Below, one piece after another: positions 20,268-34,700 of a stretch of 64,000 nucleotides of DNA (the first letter of the stretch is position 1; every line of letters starts with the position of its first letter). Origin of the DNA: Smittia aterrima (lineage: Eukaryota; Arthropoda; Insecta; Diptera; Chironomidae); NCBI GenBank assembly GCA_033063855.1, contig CP093830.1, forward strand, positions 20,708,854 to 20,772,853, read 5' to 3'. Below the pieces are notes generated by a model. It saw nothing but the letters and a program-made list of their open reading frames with translations, searched no databases and was not told where the DNA came from. The position numbers were made by a program, and so were the translations under genes.

Positions 20268-23200
20268 ATCGAAAAATTGAAATAAAATATTTTTAAAAAA
20301 AAGTTAATCAAGTTCAACTGAGTTCCTCAGAAAATTGATCGTTGTGCCGAATATTTTTTCTTTACAATCTCAATTTCGTACCAAACAGAACGAAGCTCGT
20401 TTGTTGTTTTGGGACTTCTCATCCTCCGCAAGTAAATATTTCATCAAGAAAAAGGAAAAGAAATCAATTTGAACCTGCGTCGATGGAATCTTTCCACAAC
20501 AACATGTCCAGTCAAACGGGGATTGCTTTGAATGCATCGTTCAGCATCTTCCGACAACCCCAATGATTCTCAAGCATCACACAGTTCACTGGGCCGGAGA
20601 AAATAATTTCATTCATCGGTTTATCGATGACTTTTGATCTCAACATTCGCATTCAAAATAAATTGAAAGAAAAATGCTCTAATAAATTAAAAGGAGAAAA
20701 GACGTCGATGAAAGGCATCGAACATCTCAAGGATGCAAAGCGAGTCGATGGGGAGAAAGAAGCATCGAATTTTATAATTTTTCAATTTCTATGCATATCA
20801 ATCACAATTCTGAAAAATGAATTCGAGATGCTGGCACATAATGTGACTGCGTGGACATGCTGGGTGCGGCATTCGGAAGCAACGCTGCGGAAATTGTCGT
20901 CATGAATAATTTGGAATATATTTTATCCGCATCTCTCTCGTCTCCTCATCTCTCGTCGTATTCCCATTTGTATGTGATCGGAAAATAATCATAAAATTAG
21001 AATTAAGTAAAGTCATGATGAGAAAGCGAAAGCAGTTCGAACTTTTTTTCTTTCTTTCTCTTCGAAATTTTCTTCCTTATCACGTCATTATTGTCATACA
21101 TAAATAATTTTCACTCGCCTCTTGAAGGTTCCTCTTCTCTCCATTCCACAACGTCAATAAAGTTTGCTGCGTGTCTCACCAACGAGCGAGTCTATTTGCA
21201 CATATCCGAAGATGCTTGTTCCGTTAATGTCACGACGATGGAGAAGCTATAAACATGTCCCTTTCCCTCATCCCTTCTGACTTCTCGGCTTTCGTCTAAA
21301 AAATAAACGACTCTCGATGCATGTGGCATGAAATAAATAAATTTGCCTTCATTCTCAACATTTTATATGCTCGCTCGTCTCTTCTCTTAGTAACATAAAA
21401 AAAAATATTGCGAAATTAATTTATGTGAGACACGTTTTTTCTTTTGCCACTTTACAAAAAGAGAAAAGCATTGTCGTTGTCTCGCAAAGTAGATTTTGAC
21501 AAAATCATTATGTGCTTTGAAACGGGACGAGGATGAAAAGTCTCTTTGAAGCTGCATTAGTCGAAATTTTGTATGTTCCAGAATATTACGACTTTGACTC
21601 TTAATAAAAAAAATTTATCTTAACTTCTCAAAGCTTTCGACCTCTTTCACCTCTCTCTGATTACCAAAGAACTTCATAAAATTCTTCTTTTATTTGAGTG
21701 ACAACAGTCAGAGCAAAATAAAATCCCATCGCACTTCACTCAGCGCTCTAGTTGATATTAATGTCTGTTGGCCTTCTTATGACACGCATAAAGAGTGAAA
21801 TGATGGGATTCGTTTGATAAATCAAAGAGAGACGACTCGAGATGCTTTTTGCCTTAGCGACAAACAAGATTTAGCCGTTGAGGGGCCGTTGTCTTTGAAT
21901 CTACAAAAGGAAATTGTCTTTTAAACGAAAATAAAAACCAACACGCAGTCACCCGAAGAAAGGCCTGGGAGAGTATTAAACAAATATTTTCCATCTTATT
22001 TCGTTTATCATACATTATGCTTCCGAATGCGATTACGTATCTATCATTTAATCTTATGGCCTTTTTGTTCTACTCTCTCCCATCCTGTTTCCTTTGTTTT
22101 CTTATGGCGAGGATTTATATTGAGAAATTTGCCTAAATTGAAGATAACACAGCTCTCGTTTTGAAGGGGCGGAAGATGAGACGAAAATTCTTTTCCTCGA
22201 AATGTTGATGGTTGAGTTTTGTGGGGAGAGGAGAAATGAGCAGTGTCTCCCCAACCGAGGCTTGATTTGTGAATGATGTTAAAGTGAGGATAATGCGAAG
22301 CGACGGTTTGATGCGAGTGTCAACAGAAAATCTTACAAATTCCTGAAATTTGTCTCGTCTCGCCATGAAATTCTCGGAAGAAACACTTCCGAGAAAGATT
22401 CTCCGAAATCTCATAGCAAAGCTCAAGGGATTTTCCTCACGCAAACATCATTTGCAAATGATCTCAAGGCTTTCACCAAAGAGTCAAGAAAAATTCCAAT
22501 TTCATTTTCGCTTTGCACTCTATTTTCTTCTCTCATAATGCTTGATGGCTCTTATCGTATCTGATGCATAAAATTATAACTCAGATGGATTATTTTCGAT
22601 TATTATGATAATGGTTTTTCGTAGGGATCTTGAACATGGCGGTGGTTTGTAGATTTTTCGTGTTTCTCTGCTCCTCTCAGGGATGAAAAGTCAAGCGAGG
22701 AGAATTTAGTGGAAAATACGAGGGCGCGCGTAAAAAGGCAAATAGCGATATCAAGTTCCTTTGTATGATGAGGTCCCCTTCCTCTAACATCAACGTCAAT
22801 CTCGTTTCACACGAAAAAAAAAGAGAAAAAAGTTATCGCGTCGAATGATGTCGTTAAATGCGATACAATATTGCGCTCGATTAAATAACTTTCCTTATCA
22901 ATTCTTCCTGAGTTGACGAAGCTTCAGGTAAATTTCGCCAAGCACATATTTATCGGATTAGGAGACTCCATCTCCCTCACGGCGAATGTTTGTCGCCTCC
23001 AAACGAGATAATAAACTAGAATGCGGTTACCATTAGATCGACTGATAATGTTTTTTCCTGGTATTTCTCTCTCTCTTCTCTGCTTCTTTCCGAAGAGCTC
23101 AGCTTTGGTTGAGCTTACTGGTATCGTTTAAATTTTATAGGTTTTTACGTCTATTCCCTTCTCCTCCCCTCCCACTCACGCCACATTCCCTCAATCAGCT

Positions 23201-25025
23201 TTAAGAGCAGATTCCTCGAGTAAAGTGACAATCAAAACATAATTTGATTAAAGCAAACAGAAGGTGAATCCTTCAATTTAAACGCGTGAAGGATTGAAAG
23301 GCGAAAGAAGTAAAATAAATTTTCTCCTCACACAACACGACGAGGAGATCGAAGGAATGGAGGATAATAATCCAATTCCGCCCACAAACACGGAATAATG
23401 TGATAAGAGAAAAAATACGAAGCTTAATAACCCCGAGGAAATTAAGAGCGCGCTGGCATTGAGATTGATTGTATCATGTATGACAGTTCATCGCAAGCTG
23501 TCGTTTCTTGTTGGAAGAGCTTCGTATGCTTATTTTCACATTTGTTGCTTCCGTCTTGAGATTGAGAAGGAAGTAAAGCATAAAACGAATCATCATCTCT
23601 ACAGACACCGCTTTGTCTTGTGATGAATGCCTGACAGTCGTTCTCCCCCATTAATAACAAACCTCTTCTCTCGTTCTCCTCGTTCCCAAGCGCAACGCTT
23701 CGCATTGAATTCGACAGCCAAATTTGAGGCAAAAACATTCTCTAATTATGTAGGAGGATTCGACACAGCACGCAACAAGGCAGAGAAGAATGGAAAACTC
23801 CTGCTGGAGTAAACCTGTTGCTGTTGCTGCTTCTCTAGGGCGTGCGGCAGAGCAGAGAGAGAGAGAGAAAAATGAATAATCAGAAAGAAATTGAAAATTT
23901 TCCAACAAAAATATTTCGTTCGTTGGCACCGCAAACTTATGCGAAAGGAATTTGATTCTCGTGTTTCGAATGTCAGGTCGGAATGGATAATGTCACGTAG
24001 GAGGAGTAAGATGGGTCGAGAAGTAGGTGAGCTATGACATTTCTTCTATTGACTTAAGTCAATTAGATCATTTGTCATTCTTCGCCCGGACTCATTCCCT
24101 GTTCGAACAAACATTATCATCGGATGACCGGAGCGTAGCTTTAGTGTCCTCATTTTTTAAATGTTTCAGTGGGGGTGGATTACGAATGGCACGAGATAAC
24201 GTTCTACGACTTGGACAAAATGGGGATCCACTCGCATTACAATTGAATGAGAGAAGAAAACAAATAAAAGAGATGAGAAAAAGCTGAAACGATGCTATTA
24301 TTGAATTATGGCAGAAAATTAATAGCTCCATGGTTCCTTTGCACTCACCCTCTCTCACTCTCCACCTTAAGCACAACATGTGTGCAGCTCTGATATGATA
24401 GCACACGCTGTGCTCAATAAATGGAAGTCGTGGAGGGATAAAAGCATTTAGTCAACGATGGTTATCGTTTAATTGTTATTCAAGTCGGGAGATTCAATAA
24501 GAAATTTTTCATTTCTCTTTACGTTTTTCGGCAATTTCTTTTTATTTCGAAATAAGCTCCGAGGTTCCATTAGTGAATTATGGAAGCCAGGAGAGAGAGA
24601 GAAAGAGATTGAGATCGAGGGTAAGTCGATGCTTTATAAAATTAAAGAGTTGATTAGAAGGATTTTCCGTTGAATATTCATTAGAGAAGGCTTTGATTTG
24701 ACATCAAAGGAAAGCCTGGCGGTCTCACACAGAGAGCTGAGTGTGGCCTAGATTAAAGAGTGAAAACTTCAAATTAAATCAACACTTCAACGACTCAAGT
24801 GCTCCTTCAGATTTCAAGTGGAAATAGTAAATACTTCAATCAATATTTTATCGCAAAACCTTTCTGAGGCTATAAATCTCGAGCGATAAAATAAATCAAC
24901 GCATTGCTCATCGCACTAATCACAAGCTTTATACGGTAACCAACAATTTCCTCATATGACTCACAAATCTATCTGTGGCCGTTAAAAAGTTATGAAAAGC
25001 CCCCCAACAAAATAAATTGCGATCA
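20268..25025. other. Non-coding, no gene recognised (left part of the large gap)
   Basis: No frame longer than about 100 codons and no splice-supported exon. The sequence is AT-rich with scattered GA- and CT-rich tracts, for example a (GA)n run near 23853-23868. It may be intergenic or part of the 5' region of the plus-strand muscleblind gene. No tRNA-like or other RNA gene was recognised by eye. Confidence 0.45.
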
Positions 25026-25748
25026 TCAATTCGAGATTTTATTTCCGAGAAGAAAAAAAAACAAACAATTGAAGACTATAAAGCAAGCGATTTGCAAACG
25101 CTTTTCGTCGAGATCATAATTTTCTCGACTCCACTTTGCTTGGTATTCAGCTATCGGAGATGTATCATCTGTGATGATGTATACTGCTAGGATTTTATTG
25201 CATTTTTTACATGCTTCGTGTGTATTATTGTGTCGTAAATTCCCAATCAGTAATAAATCGGCCTTGTGTGTGCCGTAGCGAAATCTCGGCGCGTATATGT
25301 AAATGTCCCGAGAATGTTTGCTGTAATAATTTGTATCGATATTTTTGCGATTAAAGTGAACAACAACAACATTTCGTTCGCCATAAATCACAGCGAACAT
25401 TAACTGCGCTATCGACTCGGAAAAAAAAGGTTTTATGACTTTAAGTTTATTTGTCACAAGTCGTTCGTCGTCTTTGTGTATGCTCGTGGAGTGCTCGAGT
25501 TTTGTCGAGATAATTTGGAATTTATGGAGAAAGTTTAATTGACATTTTAAGTGCACTACGAGAAAGAGTGTCCGCATAAACTTTTGAATTAGCCTCCACC
25601 GGAACGATTGCAATGCAAAACTTCTGTCGACAGCAAGTACACACAAAAAAAGCGATTTAATTACGAGAGTGCACGCGCCAGTCAAACAGGCGACGAGTGG
25701 AAAAACATGTTGGAGCCGAAAAATGTGCAGCTTTAGCCTTTGTTTCAA
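25026..25748 (-). other. Long open frame of unknown status (240 codons)
   Basis: The longest stop-free frame in the 21-kb gap. It has no ATG at its upstream end; the first in-frame Met (MRTLFLVVHLKCQ) is about 58 codons in. No signal peptide, domain or family was recognised, and composition does not resemble the genes around it. It may be a chance opening, a decayed gene or a lineage-specific gene. Confidence 0.15.
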
Positions 25749-28700
25749 TTTTCATAATTAGCATCCTGCTCGACGACTTCCACCTTTTTTTTGCCGAATT
25801 CGATTGCAGTTGTTTCTGCAGAAAACAACTAAGTTGTGACATGTAATTAAGCGCCATATTATCGCTTTTTTGCATTGTGCATGATGCCGTTTCTACAACC
25901 AATTTAATTTAATTCACGTAATTTTAAATTCGTTCCTCCTTCCACCATCACCGACTTTATTACCGCTCATGAGAGATCAAACGATAAAAAATATGTTTTT
26001 CGACAATTGCACCTTACACTAAAGCTGATTGCAAACATAAGATAAAAGAATTGTGAACATTTTTTTGCTTCGCTTCGTTTTTATCTTTCAATTTTTTTTT
26101 ATTGATTTCGTGAATGGAAACATTTGAAAGTTGAGGAGCTTGAAGACATTTTACGATTAGAAGTTCATCGATGATGATAGCGACGGAATAGAGAAATATT
26201 TCCTGAAGGCGACGAATGAAAGCTTTCTTTCGGAATCTTCTTCTTTGCCTTTCACCTTCATGTCTGCATCAGTGAAGACTGAAACGAGAAACGAGATGAT
26301 GCATGTAATTTTACAACCCTCTTCTTACTTCCCTTCGTGCCCCTCGCACCATGCTCGTTCATTCACGGCTGTAAAAACCCGTAAATTTTTTCATTACGTC
26401 GATTTCTACTTTAATATTTATTTGTTTACCGTGCACGAGAGTTCGAAGAAAAGATAGAAAGGCGTGCGGGCGTAAGGAGGGAGGAAAGGTTTGCAAGTTG
26501 TTATTTACACACAAATTTCGCCGACACGTGAGGTTTTCCACGAAACCAATAAAAACTGCGAGAGAGTCGAAATATTTCGGCAAACCGGATTTTAACCAAC
26601 TCCAATCACGCCAGTAATTAAAGGAACGTAAGAAGATTAAAAAGTCCCTTCGCAGCAAATAAAAATAAAAAAGGCAAAACCGTTAAATTGAAATCATAAA
26701 GAGCTCAGAGTGATTCAATTAAGTCTTTCAATTCACAAATTCACCATAAAAAGGTATCAGTCAATCAAAATTCCATTCAAGAAGTGCCGTCAATTATCTT
26801 CACCCTTTTTCTAATGCTCTTTCGATTCCCTGGGAAGAGATGCGAGGGCGTTAAAACATTTGAGTTTCAACAAAATTCTGTTTGTTCTCGACGAAACAAA
26901 AAAAAAGTTCCATAAACTCAGCGAAAGGCAAATCGAGAGCTTCAGCAATAAAATTTGTTATTAAATTGTTATTTATTCATCTACCGGAAGCAGCAGAGAA
27001 AAAAACATTGATACGTTCCAGGCGAGCGGGCGAAATTAATCTTGCGGAGAGAACTCGCGAGTAAAAACGAAAATTGAAGTGGAATTTACACTATAATTAC
27101 ATTTTACGAGCTTTTTAAATTCCCAAACTCCATCAAAAGCGCCATAAAGTTTCCTCTCGAGCTCGAATCGTAATTTTCTCCTTTTCCTCCACGAGTCTGC
27201 TGAGGGGGCCCCACAAAAGTAATTTAATTCTAGTCATTCCCATTCGCTAGTCACCATTTGCGGAAGTGGAAACGAAAAGGCAAAAGAAAATTGGAGAAAT
27301 AAAAATTCCACTGATGCAGCAAGTTATGAAACTATTTCCACTTTTTAGGGATTTTTTATGAGATTGAAAAAGATTGAGCCAATTTCTTCTTTATTCTCAA
27401 AGTTTCAACAAAGTTCGTAGAAAAATCCTTTTAATCGCTTCATCTTTTAGTTTTTATTCTCCGACCGATTCACTGACACTTTGGACAGTCTAATTAAGCT
27501 CGAGACTCGAGACGTCGTTATCTATTTAAAAAAAGAGAAATTTGCAAAGTTGTCTCCCGACTTTGTCAACTTTAATAGCTGTCACTAGATTTTGCATTTG
27601 CTCGACTTCTTTATTCACTAAATAATCCATTAGTTCTATTAAGGGTTTCCAGCAGAAAGCAATTTGTTTGATTCCGGTGAAATTAAAATTGAAACCACAA
27701 GGAGAAGGGAAATACATTTTTCCTGGAAAGCCTTGAGTTGAAGGGCGAAACCTGCAATTTATCACAATCTAGCAAATACTTCTTGGTCGTATACTGTCGT
27801 GTGTCGCTTTTTTGACGCTGAGTCAATCAATCTTCATGTTTGCCATTTCCATTCGATGGAACATTGTAACGTCGTTCACAAAAATCAAGTGGAAGTTCAT
27901 CAAGCCAACATTGAAGTCATAAAAGACTCAGCAGATTTATATCTTTCAATTGATTGTCCAAAGCCGCCCGGCAAAAAGTAGAAGGCAGGCTAAACATTGA
28001 TTAAAGGATTCCCTCGACTAGCTCTCCATGTTTTGATTTGTTCGTCGTGTTTTATTATCGCCTGACGTCTCCATGGCTTGTTCAAGAAGAAACAAAAAAT
28101 CTCATAAAATTAAGCCCAAACTTAATCGGATGATGTTTTTATGACGCCGAGAATTAGTTGGCTCCAGTGTGGGTTTGTTTCGTAATTTGAGACAACAAAA
28201 AAGAAATACTTCCGCTTCACGATGGATTAATTAAACGAGAACTGAGAGCGACGGGCGGGAAGGGAAGAAGAAATTAAGAATTTTCCTCACGATTCTCTAT
28301 TTACTTTGCGGATGAATAAAAGTTGTCGTCTTTTAGTTGATTAGTTCTGCTTAGCTCTAGGTGGACGACTTGGAATCAGGAAGCGAATCTGGTTTACGAC
28401 TGTGTTGTTAATTCTTTAATTTTTCCCCAGCCCTCGCTTTCTCTATTGACTCAGCTTTGAAGTTTCTTCTCGAATTAAAGAAGAGATAAGCAGAGGGAAA
28501 ACAGCGATAATCCGAAAGCTTCAAAAATCAATTTAGAGAAATTATTTTATCGGTTTTTATTCTGAGAATTTCATAATCTTCCGATTCATGCTTCATTCTT
28601 TGCTGCACAGATTGTGGGTGGGTGGACCCAGCCATCAAGAGCGGTAATTTCATCCACCCCAAAATAAAAATAAACGTTTTGAGCGTTCGAATGTATATCG

Positions 28701-31700
28701 AGCACGATAAAGGAAAATCGGTTTTTGCGAAAGAAGAAAAAAAAAATGCGAGAGAGAAAAATGGTTGAGTTAAATATTTATAAGTTTTATGTAGCAAACG
28801 TGCTGTATCGAGCCGGTCGGAGGAAGAGAAGAGAAGGACAGAGAGTGAGTGAGAGAGCGCAATGGCTTTCCCTTTTCATGCTGCTATGCGTACATTCGAT
28901 TGTGTGACCTTCTATTTAATTTTATGCTCACCAGCTCTACGTGTACGAGGCAGATCAATTTTTTATCAAGCAGAAAAAAGGTCTTAGAAAGAAAAGTCTT
29001 GAAGAAAATTCTTTCTTTTGCTCATATTCATACACGATTTCGTTTTCGGTATTCGCATAAAGTCTCATAAATGTTATGAAATCGAAATTACATATTGTAC
29101 GTACATGATAAGGAAAGGAGAGGAGAATGGGAAGGAATAAAGGAAGAAAGCAAAGAAAAAATGAAAGACGCCAAATATTTGAATATTCGACGACCAAACG
29201 AAAGAATTCCCAAGTTTTTCCGGTTGAGAAGCCGCTCGAAGGTGAACGAAGAAGAATTTTCCAATTTCACCAATTTTAGTGCACGATAAATTCGAGTCAT
29301 TCTCTTCGTCGCAATGTTCTCCGATGTCGTCCTCGTCCAATGTAAAAAAAAGAAGACGAGCGAATATAAAAACGAGAGTTAAGTGAAAAATGTTTTCCCT
29401 TCCAACGCCAACGGACACACAATGGAAAAGCCGGAGAAAGGAAGAAGAGTGTTTTTCCGGCAAAAGAACATTTGTTTATGTGAATAAAAATTGAATGACC
29501 TTTTGTTGAATTAAAACACTCCACCTAAGGAAGAAACCTCCAGCTAACAAACGAGCTAGAGTTTTATGCCTTTTAATGTCATTGTTTTTCCTCGGATGCA
29601 CATAAAACACGAGAACAAAACAAACGAGGAAATGTGCTCCCTTCTCCTTCTCGCCACCACTCTGCTTATGTTTCTATAAATATTATGCGACTGTCGTCAA
29701 ATGTCATGAGTTTGTAAAAGACTGCAGAGTGGTGGGGAGGGGAGACGACAGTGAGAAGGCTGTTGGCGAAAAGCTAGCACAAGGAAAACTATGATCGTTC
29801 TATTATCATTGAAACGCTGTTGTGTAACGTCATGGACGCCCTTTGCGGTGAGCTCAGCGATGTGAGTCACTCCCAAGGGATCATGAGCAAACAGACGAAT
29901 GTAAATATTTCCTCAAATTTCATTACTTCAATGGCGATGAGAGACTTGCACTTTAATTTGGATAATGCTTTTTATTATTTTTTATTTACGAACCAAATCC
30001 GAATCTGAATTCTTTGAAATCCAATTTGTTCAATTTATTCACAGCGAGATATCTGCCATCAAACGAAATCGACCGCTTTGAAGCTCCAACAAATCAAAGA
30101 CGTGACGTAATCGTCGGAAATCCCTCTTATTGTGACTTTGTGAATGAGACGATATGTTTGGTCTTGTTTATGTTTCATGAGAACGTTTTTTTCCTTTATT
30201 CTCTTTTACCGCATTATACGTTTTTTTTTTGAGCTCACTTTGACTACATAGTAAAACGAGTAAGACTGCATAACGTGAACACATAAAAGCCAGCGAGTAT
30301 CTAAGTGAGCGAGTGAGAGCGAGAGCAGCTAAGTCTATAGAAGGAACAATAAAGTTGGCTGGATACATAAAAAATTACTTAACGAAACAAATATGGCATG
30401 AAAAATTTATGCGATATTTTACGTCGAAATATCGTGCAGAAAGCTAGTATGGCGAGCATTAGAAGGTCTCTCACATACGTTCTAGCTAAACAGCAAACAG
30501 CAAGAAGTAGGAACTGTTCATGTCGATAGAGTATAGACGAATGCATAAAAGCCTTTATTGTATTTCCTTAATCCCTGAGTGAGTCGGCGGGCTCGAGACA
30601 AACAAAAAAAGCTGCTTTCGTCAAAGAAGTAGAAAACCAAACATAAAATTAGAAAGAAAGTTGTCGTCGTAAAAAAGTTTTACGCTAAAGTATAAAAGTT
30701 GTTTTCCGGGGACGGAGAGAGAATTTGATAAAAGTTTTCGACGCTTTTGTGAAAAATTTATGAAATCGTTTAAAATGTTTGATTAAAGAAATTCCAAACA
30801 ATAAATGTTAATGCGATTGTCGAGGATTTTTCCTCGTCGAGGTTTTGTGGCTTGAGCCCATCGGAAAATGAGAGAAATTTAATCGAATCGCTTCTCCTCG
30901 AATAATTCATGTCGCATTATTAGTGAAATGTGAATTTTATGGACCCGCGTGATCCACTCAACAAATGAATTACAATCCACGTCGATCGTAAAGCATACGA
31001 GCGCTCATGCTTTTTGTTGTTGGTTGTATTGCATCGCCTTCAACTGCTAAATAAATCATCGTTTGATTTTTATTTCAATTTTGCAAATTTAATCCTCGCG
31101 CGAAACGAGATAGAAACGGAAGAGAATCTTCCATCGGATCGTGCACGTAGCAACGTAAAGCTGGAACTCTAATTGATATTAACGAACGTTCAGCAGCCGT
31201 AACGAAAAAAAAAGCGAACGAGGAGGAGACGACTCTCTCACTTTTACGGCCTGATCCGGGAGAGATCTATTTTATTATTTTGATGTGAGTTTTATGTCTT
31301 CTTGCGGTCCGCAGTGAAAACTCCCCGAAAGCGGTTGTAAATTTTTCAATGACATGCAGTTATACATCGATCAAAAAGTTGTATTTCATCTGAATTCAAT
31401 AAGTCAGAGGGCGAGGTTGAGTGTCGTTGTTGGGGGAGTGGAAGAAGACGACTTGACTCTCCTTCCTTCATCATTCAAATCTTTTAATATCTATGTCGTG
31501 TAACCATGAATTTAGAATGATACACGTGACACGTGTTTAAGCCATAAAAAGTTGTTTTCCGCTTTATTTACTCGCAAGCACAGTTTGATGTCGTTCAGAT
31601 CCAAACACAACACACAAGGCGTCATCGTGGATTTTGCATAAAATTTTAAAGACGAAAAATGAATTACAAGCAAATTTTTCTTGATATCTACCGAATGATA

Positions 31701-34700
31701 TTAAAATGTTTCCACAAAGGAGGGGATTGAGTCGACGTATGCGACAAAAGAGAACAGCTCACCCTTGTCATGAGTCAGCATATGAAAGGATTAAACATGT
31801 TGTTGCTTCGACCGAGTTTGTCGGAGACTTTCTGGCTTCACAATCGTCGCCAAGACTCATAATTCATGCCGATTAACTCGCCTCGTAAATAAATTGAGTC
31901 ATTAAGTGCGTCATTGACTTGAGAGTGCCATGAGTTTTATCGATTGCGATGAGTGAGCGAGAGATGTTATTGCAATAAAAGAAACAAAGTCTCAATGGAG
32001 TTCGCCAATGTATCACTTGATAATTATAAAGACTTTTCTTCTCTCTCTCTCGATCCGAGTCTGGACTGGAAGGCGACACTGGATCAGCCATAAAAATAGT
32101 TTTTATGGCCTCAATTTAATGATAGTTTTATTGTCGTAGTTTTCCTGCTAAAGATAAGGATTTTGAATATAATTTAAACACATTTTAGATTCAGACGACG
32201 AAGCAATAAAAATATTCGTAAAAACGAATCCTTGAGCAGATTTGAGTTGAGAAAGTTTTGTCTGACGACTTTCTCTCTCGCATGATGGGAACTTAAGACT
32301 TTGTAATTAAAGCGACACGGCAACGAGTTCAGCATAGCAAACTATATCGATTATCCGTTCTTAATTAAATCCTGATCTCAGCTGCGAGAGAGAGAAACGA
32401 AGCGAAGGAAAAACTTTTGCTCATTGTTCCTAATTTTCAATAATTTCTCCGGTAAGAACATACGATGCTCGGTATCGTGAACGTGATGGATTTTCTTATT
32501 GCGAATTAATTTTTGTTGATTCGAGGGCGAGCGGAAAGAGTGTAGTCAGCTGGAAAACTTTTATCTCTCATCGACTCAGCTTCGCTCCAATGGCAAAGAA
32601 AAAACAAATGCGGCTTCTCAAATTAGTAACTTTCTTCTCCATCTCTTCTGCGAATTATATTTCTAATCATTGCCGAGTGTGTGTTGAGAATTTTTCTTCT
32701 TCAACTTTGGAAAAGTTTAGCAATGATGGAGCGATGAAGGGAACATTAGTAGAAGGAAGAGAATTACTTCGAATTCTTAGGAAATAGTTCACTGAACTTA
32801 TAAATAAACCAAAGCCTGATCAGAACGGAAACAAAAAAAAACTAAATTAAAAGTTTATAATGAACTACAATGAACATGTTCGACAATGCCGCCTCTCAAT
32901 TGCTCTAAATCTTCGAAAAGATTAGTTTTTCAAATCAAAACATTTCTTTGGATATTTTTATTCGAGTCATGAAATAGTTTTTTCGGTTTAAATCGAAAGG
33001 AAAACAGCAATTACAAACATTTAACTGCTCGTTTCCACTTGAGTAACGTTGCTCTGATGCTGTTATTTCTTTAGATCTCCTCCTCGAGCTCTGACCAAAA
33101 CAGAAAACAATGTAAGAAGATTGAACTTCATACATTTTTAATTTTTTTAATTTAATTTTCACCCTCACATTCAACCCGAAGAGTGGATTTCCTTTTTGCT
33201 GCTCTTCCATTTGCCGGTGTAGTTTATTTTATGTGGCATGCCTTTTTACGACTCCCAACAACGTGAAGGAGATGCTGGCGAAGTTTTTCCTTATTCATGT
33301 GCGATTCTGCAAGATATTTACCAGCGGAAAGGGATGAAGGCGAGCAGAGCAGAGCAAGGCGAAGGTGAAGGAGTTAAAGTGAATCGAAGTGTAATCGTAG
33401 CGATGTTGAACAAGCATACTTGGTGTGTTTGCAAGCATCATCGTCTGAACTCATAAAAATTGAATTTTTATAATCCTGCTGTCTTTCTTCTGCCGTCAGA
33501 TGAATTTTAATGTGCAACGTTCTTTCTTCCTTCGTTCCTTGATGCTCCAAGCGATGCAAGTAATGTTTGTAGCAAGGACAAGACTAGATTAAGAATGCAA
33601 GCTTCAATTTCTCAGGCATAAACTTGTGGACTTGTCAAGAGCGTTTAAAATACGATGAGCTTGTCATCGATAATCCAAACATTGCTTAAAGGTTAGCACG
33701 AGAAATAAGTTTTAAAAGTTTTTGCTACTTCCATGCGGGCGAAGGTCTCTCTCTCTCTCTCTCTTTCTATCTCGATAAATTCTCACAAAGGCAATGTCGG
33801 TTTGCCACAAATGGCACCAACAATCGAATAAACAAGCTCTTGAAATTATGATCAAGAATTTCCATTCTCATCCACGGTGGCCCTCAAAACTAATTTTCAT
33901 TTAATAAAACCGAAAAACTTTTCTTCCTCTTTCCCATTCGACTTTCCCTACAAAGTTCAGTTTGTAAGGAGAAAGTTTTCGTTGGAGGGACGGAAAAAGA
34001 AATAAAACCAATATGACAGATTTTTCCTCGTCTTTCGCTTGTTATGGGCAAGCTGTGTGTGGGATAGAGGCGAACGAACGTTAATTAAAAAAATTGTCGA
34101 CTCTTCTTTGTGATTAAGACATCTCAAACTCGAATAAAAATGTAATGAGAAAATTAATGGCGAAACAAAAGTTTCGCTTCGTCGATGAGAGGGCCTCGTC
34201 TCGGATATGAATACTAAGAGAGTTGGTGAAGAAGTCGAAGCAGGAAGAGGAAAAGTTTCTTTTTCTGTTTCTATGACTTTTCTCGTCTGCACAGCAAATG
34301 AATTTTTATTTTATGCTCACCGCCGGTTGTTTTAATCTCGAGCAAGCCAAGCGCCATTTATTTCGGGTCAGCCGCGAAATTTTGTCTTCTCGTTGCCGCG
34401 ACGCCTCGTTAGACAATCCGGAGGGCGGGAGCAAAGATGGTGAAGCTTCCGGAACGACAGCGGAAACTTTTGTAATGTGTTCCAACACAGTTTTGAATTT
34501 CAATGAAATGGTTTTTTAAATTTGAATTGTTAAGCATATCGATTTCACCGTCGTCTTCCTTCGCTACCGTGCAGATGTTGCTGAAATTGACTTTCTCAGC
34601 ATAATGTGAACTGAATGACTTTTCGTAGCTCTCTCGTGCCTCGCAGCTTTTACATTTTTCGATGGGTTATCAAATTAATTAAACGAATCTCAACTCGTTC

